A DNA stretch of 64,000 bases from Paracoccus sediminis. GTDB taxonomy: Bacteria > Pseudomonadota > Alphaproteobacteria > Rhodobacterales > Rhodobacteraceae. The stretch is taken from contig NZ_FZNM01000012.1 in NCBI RefSeq assembly GCF_900188295.1, positions 34,928 through 98,927 of the forward strand, read 5' to 3'. The translations under genes and the position numbers were made by a program. This document shows positions 45,129 to 53,301 of the stretch, one piece after another. The notes below the pieces were generated by a model that was not told the DNA's origin, ran no database searches, and saw only the letters and a list, made by a program, of their open reading frames with translations. Each line of letters starts with the position of its first letter. The first letter of the stretch is position 1.

Positions 45129-45908
45129 TCAGTCTAGCATGCCGCCATCGGCGTCGTCGCCCGCCTCGTCCATAAGGCGGGCGAAGTCGGGCAGGATTAC
45201 CTTGCGCTTGCCCTTTAACTCAATCACCCCGTCGCGCTTCAGCGCGCTCACCTGGCGGCTAACGGTCTCAAGCGTAAGGCCAAGGTAAGTAGCCATCGCT
45301 TCGCGCGTCAGGGGCAGCTCCAACTCCATCCACCCGGCCGGCTGGAGTTTCTGCAGCGCGGCCTCGTGGCGGGCAACGATGACAATGAATGAGGCGATCT
45401 TCTCCCGCGCCGTCTTGCGGCCCAACAGCAGCATCCATTCACGCGCTGCGTCCAGCTCATCTAAGGTCATTTCCAGCAGACGATGCGAGATATGCGGCGT
45501 TTGCCGCATCATTTCCTCGAAGGGCTTCATACGAAAGCAGCACAGGACCACCTTGGTCACAGCAGTCGCATTGTAAGCCGCGCGGTCCCGGCCAGGGCGG
45601 CCCAGAAAGTCGCCCGGCAGCAATAGCCCGACCATCTGCGTGCGACCGTCTTCCATTGTATGCGTCAGCGAAGCGACGCCAGTCACGACCGAGGCCACAA
45701 AGTCCATCCGGTCGCCTTCCCAGACAATCGGCTGGCCAGCGTCGAAGCTGCGGTAGAACTTGATTTGTTCAAGTTGCGTCAGCTCGTCGCTTTCGCATTG
45801 CGCGCAAACGGCACGGTAACGAATCGGGCAGTCAGCACAGCGCACTTCGACCCGATCGTGCAAGCCTTGCTGCCGTCTGTTGATCTGGGTCAAGGAATCT
45901 TCACGCAT
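45129..45908 (-). CDS. fnrP: FNR-type anaerobic regulator FnrP
   Basis: 259 aa. Cysteines C24, C27, C35 and C38 (RCADCPIRYRAVCAQC), with a further Cys pair at VVLCCF, can hold the O2-sensitive [4Fe-4S] cluster; the C-terminal HTH is TREAMATYLGLTLETVSRQV. Activates anaerobic genes at TTGAT-N4-ATCAA sites. Only 8-20 bp separate its annotated start from divergent hemN, and an FNR box sits over codons 6-10, so a GTG at 45845 (just before RCADCP) is a possible alternative start. Confidence 0.9.
   Translation of the reverse strand: MREDSLTQINRRQQGLHDRVEVRCADCPIRYRAVCAQCESDELTQLEQIKFYRSFDAGQPIVWEGDRMDFVASVVTGVASLTHTMEDGRTQMVGLLLPGDFLGRPGRDRAAYNATAVTKVVLCCFRMKPFEEMMRQTPHISHRLLEMTLDELDAAREWMLLLGRKTAREKIASFIVIVARHEAALQKLQPAGWMELELPLTREAMATYLGLTLETVSRQVSALKRDGVIELKGKRKVILPDFARLMDEAGDDADGGMLD
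45880..45893. promoter_or_regulatory. FNR-type box for hemN, inside the fnrP 5' end
   Basis: TTGATCTGGGTCAA matches the FNR dyad with one mismatch. Its centre is 42 nt before the hemN ATG at 45929, the classic activator distance to a transcription start, implying a leaderless or nearly leaderless hemN mRNA, and possible repression of fnrP. Confidence 0.6.
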
Positions 45909-45928
45909 TACAAGTCATGCATACGCTT

Positions 45929-47284
45929 ATGAGCAATCATTCGCAACTCGGACGCCTTGGCCTCTTTGACGCCCGCGTTCCCAGATACACGAGCTACCCG
46001 CCCGCCACTCAGTTCCGCACTTCGGTGGACGGTCTGCGGGCGGCCCAATGGATCACGGCGGTTCCTGCCGGGGCGCGCATCTCGCTTTACGTACATGTGC
46101 CTTTCTGCAGACGGCTTTGCTGGTTCTGCGCCTGCCGCACGCAAGGCACGCAGGGCAGTAAGCCTGTCGAAGCCTATGTCGAGACGCTGCTGGCCGAAAT
46201 TGCGGCACTTCGGGCACGGCTCGCGCCCGGGATCACGCTGTCGCGGCTGCATTGGGGCGGCGGCACACCAACGCTGCTGCCGCCCGCGCTGATTGCGCGG
46301 CTGGCAGGCACCCTGCACGATGCGTTCCCGATGGCCGCCGACGGCGAGTTCTCGGTCGAGATCGACCCGTCCGAGATCGACGCCCCCCGCATGGCGGCGC
46401 TGGCAGAGGCGGGGATGAACCGCGCCTCGATCGGGGTGCAGGATTTCGATCCGCTGATCCAGGAGGCGATCGGCCGCCCCCAGAGCTTCGAGATGACGGC
46501 CGAGGCCGTCCGCCTGATTCGCGGCCATGGCATCTGCAGCTTGAATACCGACATCCTTTACGGCCTGCCCCACCAGACCAGCGCCCGCATGTCCGAGACG
46601 GTGCAGAAGGTGCTGGCCCTGTCGCCGGACCGGGTGGCGCTTTACGGCTATGCCCATGTTCCGTGGATGTCGAAGCGTCAGGTCATGATCCCGGAAAGCA
46701 CGCTGCCGGGCGGCGAGGCCCGGCTGGACCTGTTCCAGACGGCGCAGGAGCTGTTCATCGCCGAAGGGTTCGATGAGATCGGCATCGACCATTTCGCCCG
46801 GCCCTGCGATGGGCTTGCGCAGGCTGCGGCCACCGGGCGGCTGCGACGAAACTTTCAGGGCTATACCGACGACCCGGCCGAAGTGCTGCTGGGGCTGGGC
46901 GCTTCGTCCATCGCGCGCTTTCCGCAAGGCTATGTGCAGAATGCTCCGGCGACAGGCGCCTACACGGCCTTGGTGCGAGCCGGGCAGCTGCCGGTGTCCC
47001 GCGGCCATGCCTTCACGCCCGAAGATCACTGGCGCGGGCGCATGATCGAGATGCTGATGTGCAGCTCTCGGATCGACATGGCCGAGATCGAGGCGCGTTT
47101 CGGGATCTCGGCCACCCGGCAGGCCGAGCTGTTCGCCCAGCTGCTGGCGCGGTTCGGCACAGCGCTGCGGCTGCGGGACGATGGGCTGGAGATCACGCCG
47201 GCTGCGCGGCCGCTGACACGGATGATCGCGCAGGCGCTGGATGGCTATTCGGTGACGGCGCAAAGCCATTCATCTGCAATTTAG
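45929..47284 (+). CDS. hemN: Oxygen-independent coproporphyrinogen III oxidase
   Basis: 451 aa (455 from the alternative ATG at 45917). Radical-SAM site HVPFCRRLCWFCAC (C-x3-C-x2-C-x-C), ending strand LHWGGGTPTLL, and NTDILYGLPHQT are typical HemN. It makes protoporphyrinogen precursor without O2, supplying haem for NarI and other anaerobic proteins. Last gene of the transposon cargo; 260 bp of sequence with no convincing gene follow up to the element's right end. Confidence 0.94.
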   Translation: MSNHSQLGRLGLFDARVPRYTSYPPATQFRTSVDGLRAAQWITAVPAGARISLYVHVPFCRRLCWFCACRTQGTQGSKPVEAYVETLLAEIAALRARLAPGITLSRLHWGGGTPTLLPPALIARLAGTLHDAFPMAADGEFSVEIDPSEIDAPRMAALAEAGMNRASIGVQDFDPLIQEAIGRPQSFEMTAEAVRLIRGHGICSLNTDILYGLPHQTSARMSETVQKVLALSPDRVALYGYAHVPWMSKRQVMIPESTLPGGEARLDLFQTAQELFIAEGFDEIGIDHFARPCDGLAQAAATGRLRRNFQGYTDDPAEVLLGLGASSIARFPQGYVQNAPATGAYTALVRAGQLPVSRGHAFTPEDHWRGRMIEMLMCSSRIDMAEIEARFGISATRQAELFAQLLARFGTALRLRDDGLEITPAARPLTRMIAQALDGYSVTAQSHSSAI

Positions 47285-47536
47285 GCAGCGGACACTGTAC
47301 TGAACGGCTTGCGGAAACTTCCGCTTAGGCATTCACCACTTCAAACGCACTTCCGCCCTTGTTGTCGGAGAACGAGCTGTTTTCTAGCGTTGTCTTTAGA
47401 TGCCACACCACACACGGATGCAAAATGAAACCCGATCCGAGAAGTAAAGCAACGGTGCAGGTAGTTCTCAAGCTTTTCTGGCGAAATGGTTATCACGGGC
47501 TCCGTGATTGCTTACTCACAAGCCGTCCTGATGTGG

Positions 47537-48358
47537 TTATTGAAATTCCACATAATCGGCGATGAAGGCCATCGCCGCATCCTTGTTCGGCGCGCCCTTC
47601 GGGACGACCAGGGCGTCCGCGGCGGTGATGTTGTTTTCCCAGCTTATGCCTACGGGCATTCCGTCCGCCGCCAAAGCCGCCAGGCGCCCATTCCAGAAGA
47701 ACCCCACAGGCGCCTCGCCAGAAGCCAGAAGCTGCTGGCTTTGCGCCCCGCCTTCCCACCAGATGATGTCTGGCTTGATGGTATCCAGTTTGGCAAAGGC
47801 GCGGTCCAGATCCAGCGGATAAAGCTGGTCGGGCGCCACGCCATCGGCCAGCAGCGCGGCCTCGATCACGCCGGGGGCAGACCACTTGTAGAAGGTGCGC
47901 TTGCCGGGGAATTTCGCGGTGTCGAACAGGTCCGCAAGCGTCGCGGGCTTTGCATCCGGGAAATTGGCCTCGTTCCAGCCCATCACGAAGGAATAGTAGA
48001 ACGAGCCGACCGCGTAATCCGACACAAAGCGCGGATCCAGGGACGCCTTGTCGATGACCGTGAAGTCCAGCGGCTCCAGCAGACCCTGATTGCCGGCCTG
48101 CAAAGCCCAATCGAATTCGACATCGACGACGTCCCAGTTCGTGGCGTCCGCCTCGACCATGGCCTTGATCTTTCCATAATCGGTCGGGCCGTCCTGAACC
48201 ACGGCGGTGCCGGTCTTTTCGCTGAAGGGCGCGGCCCAGAATTCGGTCTGCGCATCCTGCGTGGTTCCGCCCCACGAGGTGAAGACCATCTGCTGGGCCT
48301 GTGCCGCGCCCCCTGCAACGGTCAGCATCGCAGCGGCTGCCAAAACTTTCCTGTTCAT
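47537..48358 (-). pseudogene. N-terminal half of the PotD-like binding protein, cut by the mobile element
   Basis: Starts MNRKVLAAAAMLTVAGGAAQ (signal peptide, cleavage near residue 21) behind a strong GGAGG; mature part has VFTSWGGTTQDAQTEFW and IIWWEGGAQSQQLL of PotD-like proteins. Genuine sequence runs to Asp268 at 47555; the last codons (YVEFQ, then TAA at 47537) come from the junction. The C-terminal lobe end needed for ligand closure is missing and lies at 23722-23937. It can still be secreted but is unlikely to bind normally. Confidence 0.9.
47549..47554. other. Right junction core of the mobile element
   Basis: CACATA; on the binding-protein strand this is TATGTG, the codons Tyr-Val following Asp268. 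It is preceded inward by TGAAATTC and, with the outer bases, gives ATTCCAC, the complement of GTGGAAT at the left end. Best candidate for the retained target core. Confidence 0.5.
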
Positions 48359-48386
48359 GTTTCTCTCCTCCACTGTGTTCTTGAAA

Positions 48387-48405
48387 GCCCGGCAGCGTGC
48401 CGGGC
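48387..48405 (-). terminator. Hairpin between the aldehyde dehydrogenase and binding-protein genes
   Basis: GCCCGGCA (48387-48394) and TGCCGGGC (48398-48405) form a perfect 8-bp GC-rich stem with a 3-nt loop; reading in the operon direction it is followed by TTTCAAG, not a long T-run. It lies 10 nt after the dehydrogenase stop and may be a weak terminator or mRNA-stabilising hairpin. Confidence 0.4.
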
Positions 48406-48414
48406 GGGTTCTTG

Positions 48415-49878
48415 TCAGCGCATGACGAACGGATCGGGAATCGGATCGTCCGACGTTCGCAGCCAGACGGTCTTGACGGCGGTGTAATCCAGGGCGGCGG
48501 CCAGTCCGCCCTCGCGGCCATGGCCGGACAGGCCGTGCCCGCCGAATGGCGCGATGGGCGATACGGCACGATAGGTATTGACCCAGACGATGCCCGCGCG
48601 GATGCCGCGGATCATGCGATGCGCGCGGGTCAGGCTGCGGGTGAACACGCCCGAGGCGAGGCCGTACCGCGTGTCGTTGGCAAGGCGCAAGGCGTCTGCC
48701 TCGTCCTTGAAGGCGACGACCGACAGCACCGGACCGAACAGCTCCTGGGTCACGCAAGGTGCGTTCGGGGCATCCGTGCAGTCCAGGATGGTCGGCGGGA
48801 AATAGAAGCCCGCCCTATCGGGCGCGCTGCCGCCGGTCACCAGCCTTGCCCCCGCCGCGACGCTGTCCGCCACGATCCGTCCGATCCGGTCGCGCTGCCG
48901 GGCGGTGCAGAGCGGGCCGATTTCGGTCGCCATGTCGTCCGGGGCGCCGATGCGGACCGCCTCGGCCCTGGCCTTGAGGCGGGCCAGCATCTCGTCCTTG
49001 ATGCTGTGCTGAACAAGCAGGCGGGATCCCGCGACGCAGCTTTGCCCGGTTGCGGCGAAGATGCCCGCGACCTGCGCGTTGGTTGCGCTGTCGAGGTCGG
49101 CATCGTCGAACACGATGAAGGGCGATTTCCCCCCCAGTTCCAGCGACGTCTTGGACAGGTTCTCGGCCGAGGCCCGCACGATGTGACGCGCGGTGTCCGG
49201 CCCGCCCGTAAAGGCGATATGCGCCACCAGCGGATGCGTCGTCAGCGCCTTTCCTGCTTCCGGTCCGCCGGTCAGGATGTTGACGACGCCGGGCGGAAAA
49301 CCGGCCTGATCGACCAGACGGGCGAATTCCAGCATCGCGGCAGGACCGTCCTCGCTGGCCTTGACGACCAGGGTGCAACCGGCCGCCAAGGCGGGACCGA
49401 TCTTGACCGCCGACAGGAACAGCTGGCTGTTCCAGGGCACGATGGCCGCGACCACGCCCACGGGTTCGCGACGCAGCCAGACCTCCATGTCGGGCTTGTC
49501 GATGGGCAGGTGCGCACCCTCGATCTTGTCGGCAAGGCCCGCGTAGTAGCGGTAATAGTCCGCGACATAGGCGATCTGGCTGCCGGTTTCCCGGATGATC
49601 TTGCCGGTGTCGCGGGTTTCCAAGGCCGCGAGGCGCGGCGCGGCCCCGGCCACCAGATCCGCCAGCCGCGCGATCAGCTTGCCACGCGCGGTCGCGGTCA
49701 GGCCCGCCCATTCGGGCGCCGTGAAGGCGCGGTCGGCGGCCCGAACGGCGCGGTCCACGTCGGCGGCCGAGGCGTCCGCGACCACAGCCCAGGGTGTCCC
49801 GGTCGCGGGATCGAGGCTTTCAAAGCGGTGTGTCCCGTCCTCGAACCGGCCATCGATGTAGTGTTGCAAGCGTTCCAT
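48415..49878 (-). CDS. NAD(P)-dependent aldehyde dehydrogenase
   Basis: 487 aa. Catalytic features: VPWNSQLFLSAVKIGPALAA (N169-type Asn and K of the cofactor site), SLELGGKSP (general-base Glu) and FAATGQSCVAGSRLL (nucleophile Cys), EELFGPV-like QELFGPVLSV. ATG at 49878 preferred; the longer frame begins with TTG. Follows the LLM monooxygenase by 4 nt, and would oxidise an aldehyde released by the monooxygenase or hydrolase. Confidence 0.92.
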   Translation of the reverse strand: MERLQHYIDGRFEDGTHRFESLDPATGTPWAVVADASAADVDRAVRAADRAFTAPEWAGLTATARGKLIARLADLVAGAAPRLAALETRDTGKIIRETGSQIAYVADYYRYYAGLADKIEGAHLPIDKPDMEVWLRREPVGVVAAIVPWNSQLFLSAVKIGPALAAGCTLVVKASEDGPAAMLEFARLVDQAGFPPGVVNILTGGPEAGKALTTHPLVAHIAFTGGPDTARHIVRASAENLSKTSLELGGKSPFIVFDDADLDSATNAQVAGIFAATGQSCVAGSRLLVQHSIKDEMLARLKARAEAVRIGAPDDMATEIGPLCTARQRDRIGRIVADSVAAGARLVTGGSAPDRAGFYFPPTILDCTDAPNAPCVTQELFGPVLSVVAFKDEADALRLANDTRYGLASGVFTRSLTRAHRMIRGIRAGIVWVNTYRAVSPIAPFGGHGLSGHGREGGLAAALDYTAVKTVWLRTSDDPIPDPFVMR

Positions 49879-49882
49879 GGAT

Positions 49883-50920
49883 TCACGCAAAGACTGGCAT
49901 CACGTCGCGGATGAAACGTTCGAGGGACGCGCGCTTGCGCTCGAAGCTCATGCCGCTGTCGATCCAGAAGCTGAATTGATCGTAGCCCAAGGCCTCATAG
50001 AACCTGATCCGCCGGATGACTTCCGGCGCCTGCCCGACGATCTGGTTCCTGCGCATGGCTTCTGCGGAATAGAACGGGTGCCTGGCGGCCTCCTCGGGCG
50101 TGATCTCCTCGATCAGGCCCATCGAGATCGGCTTTTCGTTTTTGAACCACGCCCCGAAATAGTTGTAGAACATGTTGAGTTCTTCGGCACCCCGCTGCGC
50201 ATCCTCCTCGCTGTCGGCGACATAGGTGTGGCGCAGAACCATGATCTGCGGACGCGGACGGCCAGGGTTCTTCTCGCAGGCCGCGTTGAAATGGCCCATC
50301 AGGCTGACGACTTCCTCGTCGCCCTGGTGCAGGGGCGTGACTTGGACGTTGCAGCCGTTGGCCACGGCGAATTCGTGGCTGTTCGGATCGCGCGCGGCCA
50401 CCCAGATCGGAGGATGAGGCTGCTGGACCGGCATGGGCGAGGACGTGGTCTTGGGGAATTTCCAGAATTCGCCGTGGTGTTCGTAATCGCCTGCCCACAG
50501 CTTCTGGATGGCCGGGATCATCTCGCGCATCCGCTGACCGGCACCCCAGGCGTCAAGCCCCGGCACCATGCGTTCGTATTCGAAACCATAGGCCCCGCGC
50601 GCAATGCCCAGGTCGAGGCGTCCGTCCGTGATGAGGTCTGTCATCGCCGCTTCGCCCGCCAGCTTGATGGGATGCCAGAAGGGAGCGACCACGGTTCCGG
50701 TGCCCAGGCGCACGTTTTTCGTGCGCCGCGCCAGGTCGACCAGATTCAGAAACGGGTTCGGCGCGATGGTGAAGTTCATGCCGTGATGCTCGCCGGTCCA
50801 GATGGCGTGCATGCCGCCTTCATCGGCGATGCGGCACAGGTCGATCATCTCTTCATACAGGCGCTGCTGGTCGTCCGTGGCCGAAACGCGCTCCATGTGG
50901 ATGAAAAGAGAGAATTTCAT
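49883..50920 (-). CDS. LLM-class flavin-dependent monooxygenase
   Basis: 345 aa, bacterial luciferase-like TIM barrel: GGMHAIWTGEHHGMNF, NVRLGTGTVVAPFWHPIKLA, DGRLDLGIARGAYGFEYERM and PHPPIWVAARDPNSHEFA are family landmarks. Uses reduced flavin delivered by a partner reductase, which is encoded immediately upstream (overlap ATGA at 50917-50920). Probably hydroxylates or cleaves a heterocyclic or amine substrate taken up by the interrupted importer. Confidence 0.9.
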   Translation of the reverse strand: MKFSLFIHMERVSATDDQQRLYEEMIDLCRIADEGGMHAIWTGEHHGMNFTIAPNPFLNLVDLARRTKNVRLGTGTVVAPFWHPIKLAGEAAMTDLITDGRLDLGIARGAYGFEYERMVPGLDAWGAGQRMREMIPAIQKLWAGDYEHHGEFWKFPKTTSSPMPVQQPHPPIWVAARDPNSHEFAVANGCNVQVTPLHQGDEEVVSLMGHFNAACEKNPGRPRPQIMVLRHTYVADSEEDAQRGAEELNMFYNYFGAWFKNEKPISMGLIEEITPEEAARHPFYSAEAMRRNQIVGQAPEVIRRIRFYEALGYDQFSFWIDSGMSFERKRASLERFIRDVMPVFA

Positions 50921-51840
50921 GATGCGCTTCCTTGGGGTTTCCGGGTGACTTGGCCTTGTTCGTGAGAACCGAAATAGACGCCGTAATTGCCAAGACGAGA
51001 TTCCTCGCAGAGGCGTTCGAGCATCGAGCGCATGGCGGAATCGGCGATGCCCTTGAACTGGCTCGACTCCAGCGGCACGAATTGGCCGCGAAGCGTTTCC
51101 GTGGTAGCGGCAGGGCAGCGATAGGCGATGTGCTGGCAGCCTTCGGAAGCGCCTTCGTAGACGGCATAGATTTCGCCCGCCGACGCGTCCGGGACGGTTT
51201 CGGACAGCAAGCGCGTCAAGGCCGCCTGGACGCCATCGCGACCGACGCGGGTTTCGGGAAGGGTCAGCCCATTCTTGCCGTCATCCAAGAGCAGAACCTC
51301 GCCGGCGCTTTCCAGGATCGCGGAAATCTTGACGTCGGGACCGGCCGGAAGCTGAGCGCCGGTCTGTGCGGGCGTGACATAGGCGCCTCTGTAATAACCA
51401 AGCCCGGCTTCCTGGGTGGCACCGAAATCCTCGACCCGGCCCAGAAGGATCGCATGGTCTCCTGCGTCGATCACCTGGGCCAGCGTGCAGTCGAACCATG
51501 CCGATACGCCGGCGATGATGGGCGAACCCGCGTCGCCGGGTCGCCATTCGACAGCCGCGAAACGGTCCTCCACAGGCTTGGCGAAGGTGCCTGACACATC
51601 CTTCTGGCTTTCGGCCAGAACATTGATGGCGAAACCTTCGGCCCGAGAGAAATGGGCGAAGTTGCGCGACGACTTCGCGATGGACACCAGCAGAAGCGGC
51701 GGATCGAGCGACACCGACGAAAAGGAATTAGCGGTGAAGCCAAGCGGCTTTCCATCCGGGGACATGCTTGTCACGACCGTGACGCCCGTCATGAAGCAGC
51801 CAAAGGCATCGCGCAACGCGCGGGGGTCAAATGCGCTCAT
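50917..51840 (-). CDS. Flavin reductase with an extra C-terminal domain
   Basis: 307 aa, almost twice the usual 160-190. Residues 1-160 are a flavin reductase domain (FGCFMTGVTVVTSMSPDGKP, GFTANSFSSVSLDPPLLLVS, HAILLGRV). Residues about 170-300 (EVLLLDDGKNGLTLP, ... EIYAVYEGASEGCQHIAY, ... FKGIADSAMRSMLERLCEES) form a separate domain that faintly resembles a Nudix fold but shows no Nudix box. Supplies reduced flavin to the LLM enzyme. Overlaps the hydrolase gene by 14 nt. Confidence 0.85.
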   Translation of the reverse strand: MSAFDPRALRDAFGCFMTGVTVVTSMSPDGKPLGFTANSFSSVSLDPPLLLVSIAKSSRNFAHFSRAEGFAINVLAESQKDVSGTFAKPVEDRFAAVEWRPGDAGSPIIAGVSAWFDCTLAQVIDAGDHAILLGRVEDFGATQEAGLGYYRGAYVTPAQTGAQLPAGPDVKISAILESAGEVLLLDDGKNGLTLPETRVGRDGVQAALTRLLSETVPDASAGEIYAVYEGASEGCQHIAYRCPAATTETLRGQFVPLESSQFKGIADSAMRSMLERLCEESRLGNYGVYFGSHEQGQVTRKPQGSAS

Positions 51841-52627
51841 GGGCCACCTCGCTGTTCAGCCACGTTCTCAGGGCGTCGTTTACAGTGTCCGGGCCGGTCA
51901 GGTTGACCATGTGCTTGTGACCGGCCACGATCACCGCGCGCCCCCTGGGAATGCGTGCCGCCATCTCGACGCTCATTCCAGGGGTGGAGTTGAGATCCCC
52001 GTCGCCGGTCAGGATCAGAGCGGGGCAGGCGATGCGATCCAGGTGTTCCGCATAGGTGCGGTCGCCTTCGGCAAAGCTGCGATAGGCCGTTGTGTAGCTT
52101 TGAAGGTCCATTTGCTTCAACCAGCCCGCGACCCGGTCGCGGATCGCCGCCTGGTCATCTCCGAACCACCGGGTCAGCGGGCCGTCGATGCTGCTTTTGC
52201 CGCGCGCCAGTTCGTCGGCACGGGCCATGACCGCCGCGCGGGCTTCCGGGCCGCGGCAATAGACGGCATTCAGAAGCGCCAGGCGTCGCACCAGATCGGG
52301 GCGCTCCACGGCAAGGCCTGCCGACACCAAGGCCCCCATCGAATGCCCCGCCAGATTGACCGGGCCAAGGTCCAGGGCCTCGACCAGGCGCGCGGCCCAG
52401 GCCACGAAGTCCGGCAACCGGGCCGTGGGGGACAGGGCAGAGGTTCCCCCATGGCCCGGCATATCGACGGCGACGACATGGTAGCCGCCCCTCAAGGCAT
52501 CGATCTGCGGACGCCAGGCGTCGGCGCACATGCCGACCCCGTGGATCAGCAGCAAAGGCTCGCCCGCGCCCGCCTCGAGGATGTGGGCCGTGCCGCCGTC
52601 AGACAGCGGCAGGGTTCGAGACGTCAT
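51827..52627 (-). CDS. Alpha/beta hydrolase
   Basis: 266 aa. Oxyanion region LLIHGVG, nucleophile elbow GHSMGAL, acid in LILTGDGDLNS and catalytic His in AGHKHMVNL. Family includes esterases, C-C hydrolases and lactonases (HpcE/PcaD-type). In operon with the flavin monooxygenase system, presumably opening a lactone or cleaving an oxidised product. Confidence 0.88.
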   Translation of the reverse strand: MTSRTLPLSDGGTAHILEAGAGEPLLLIHGVGMCADAWRPQIDALRGGYHVVAVDMPGHGGTSALSPTARLPDFVAWAARLVEALDLGPVNLAGHSMGALVSAGLAVERPDLVRRLALLNAVYCRGPEARAAVMARADELARGKSSIDGPLTRWFGDDQAAIRDRVAGWLKQMDLQSYTTAYRSFAEGDRTYAEHLDRIACPALILTGDGDLNSTPGMSVEMAARIPRGRAVIVAGHKHMVNLTGPDTVNDALRTWLNSEVAHERI

Positions 52628-53201
52628 GGCCCAAATCCTTCAGATCCTGATAGCGGTCGCCGATGCGGTGATGCGGACGCCCGCCGATCGACGCCCCCAG
52701 CGCCACGACGATCTCGTCGGCGGCGGGCGCATCGGGGATCGCGAACTGGATCGTCAGATAATGCGAACGGCGGCCCTCGTCGTTCTTGTCCATCAGCGGA
52801 ATCAGGATCGGACAATTCGCCGGGCCGCGAGTGTTGGTGAAGGCGAGATAGGATTTGGCGCCGACAGCGGTGCGATAGTGGTTGCCAAAGCGCAGCGTGT
52901 GGATCAGCGCCGAGGCATGCTCGATCTCGCCATTCAGGCCGACAACCGCAGCCTTGCCGTAAGCCTCGACCATTTCGCCCGAGCCGGCCTCGTCGAGAAT
53001 CATCCGGGTCAGCACTTTGCCCAGAACAGGACCAACGCTGTGGATCTCGGGTTTCAGGTCGTCGACATAGCCGCGCCCCGCCCACGGGTTTCTCACCACG
53101 GCGGCGGCGGCGATAAGCCTCAGTGGCACAGCGGCCGGGCGACCGCCCTCGATCAGCGTGGTTTCGACGTTCAGCAGCGTCTTCCGGATGTCCGCAGTCA
53201 T
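52599..53201 (-). CDS. Amino acid synthesis family protein (AA_synth/DUF1185)
   Basis: 200 aa. Signature parts: IRKTLLNVETTLIEGG, AAAAVVRNPWAGRGYVDDL, YGKAAVVGLNGEIEHASALI. This family is annotated 'amino acid synthesis' without a firm reaction and is common in catabolic operons with LLM monooxygenases. AAAGG 7-11 nt before the ATG at 53201. First gene of the long minus-strand operon, divergent from a GntR regulator. Confidence 0.82.
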   Translation of the reverse strand: MTADIRKTLLNVETTLIEGGRPAAVPLRLIAAAAVVRNPWAGRGYVDDLKPEIHSVGPVLGKVLTRMILDEAGSGEMVEAYGKAAVVGLNGEIEHASALIHTLRFGNHYRTAVGAKSYLAFTNTRGPANCPILIPLMDKNDEGRRSHYLTIQFAIPDAPAADEIVVALGASIGGRPHHRIGDRYQDLKDLGHDVSNPAAV

Positions 53202-53232
53202 GGGCAAGCCTTTCGATTCGTCCTGACAATCG

Positions 53233-53242
53233 TGGTATACCA
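53233..53242. promoter_or_regulatory. GntR/FadR-type operator candidate
   Basis: TGGTATACCA is a perfect palindrome of the TGGT-N2-ACCA type bound by FCD-subfamily GntR proteins, placed between the divergent AA_synth and GntR genes. Overlapping ACATACCATATG just beyond may be a second, weaker site. Confidence 0.6.
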
Positions 53243-53301
53243 ACATACCATATGTCAATCTGTCATTGTGCCAGGCTGTGATGTGGGGTAAGCACACGGA
53301 T

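Larger units (their letters stand above)
23938..47554. mobile_element. 23.6-kb Tn554-like transposon carrying nitrate-respiration genes
   Basis: Seen: both ends lie inside one binding-protein gene; tandem tyrosine-recombinase genes (346 and 755 aa) start 58 bp inside the left end, matching the tnpA-tnpB order of the Tn554 family; the right end is a 260-bp non-coding stretch after hemN. The outermost bases form a short inverted repeat, GTGGAAT at 23940-23946 and its complement ATTCCAC at 47545-47551. No target duplication is seen. Treating ACGTGG (23938-23943) and CACATA (47549-47554) as alternative 6-bp cores restores the target frame, as in the Tn554 integration model. Cargo runs from nsrR to hemN. 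The family assignment rests on recombinase architecture and is less sure than the insertion itself. Confidence 0.82.

Noticed and set aside
47359..47565. 68-aa plus-strand frame at the right end of the element
   Set aside because: No ribosome site, crosses the element boundary into the antisense of the split gene, no family resemblance.
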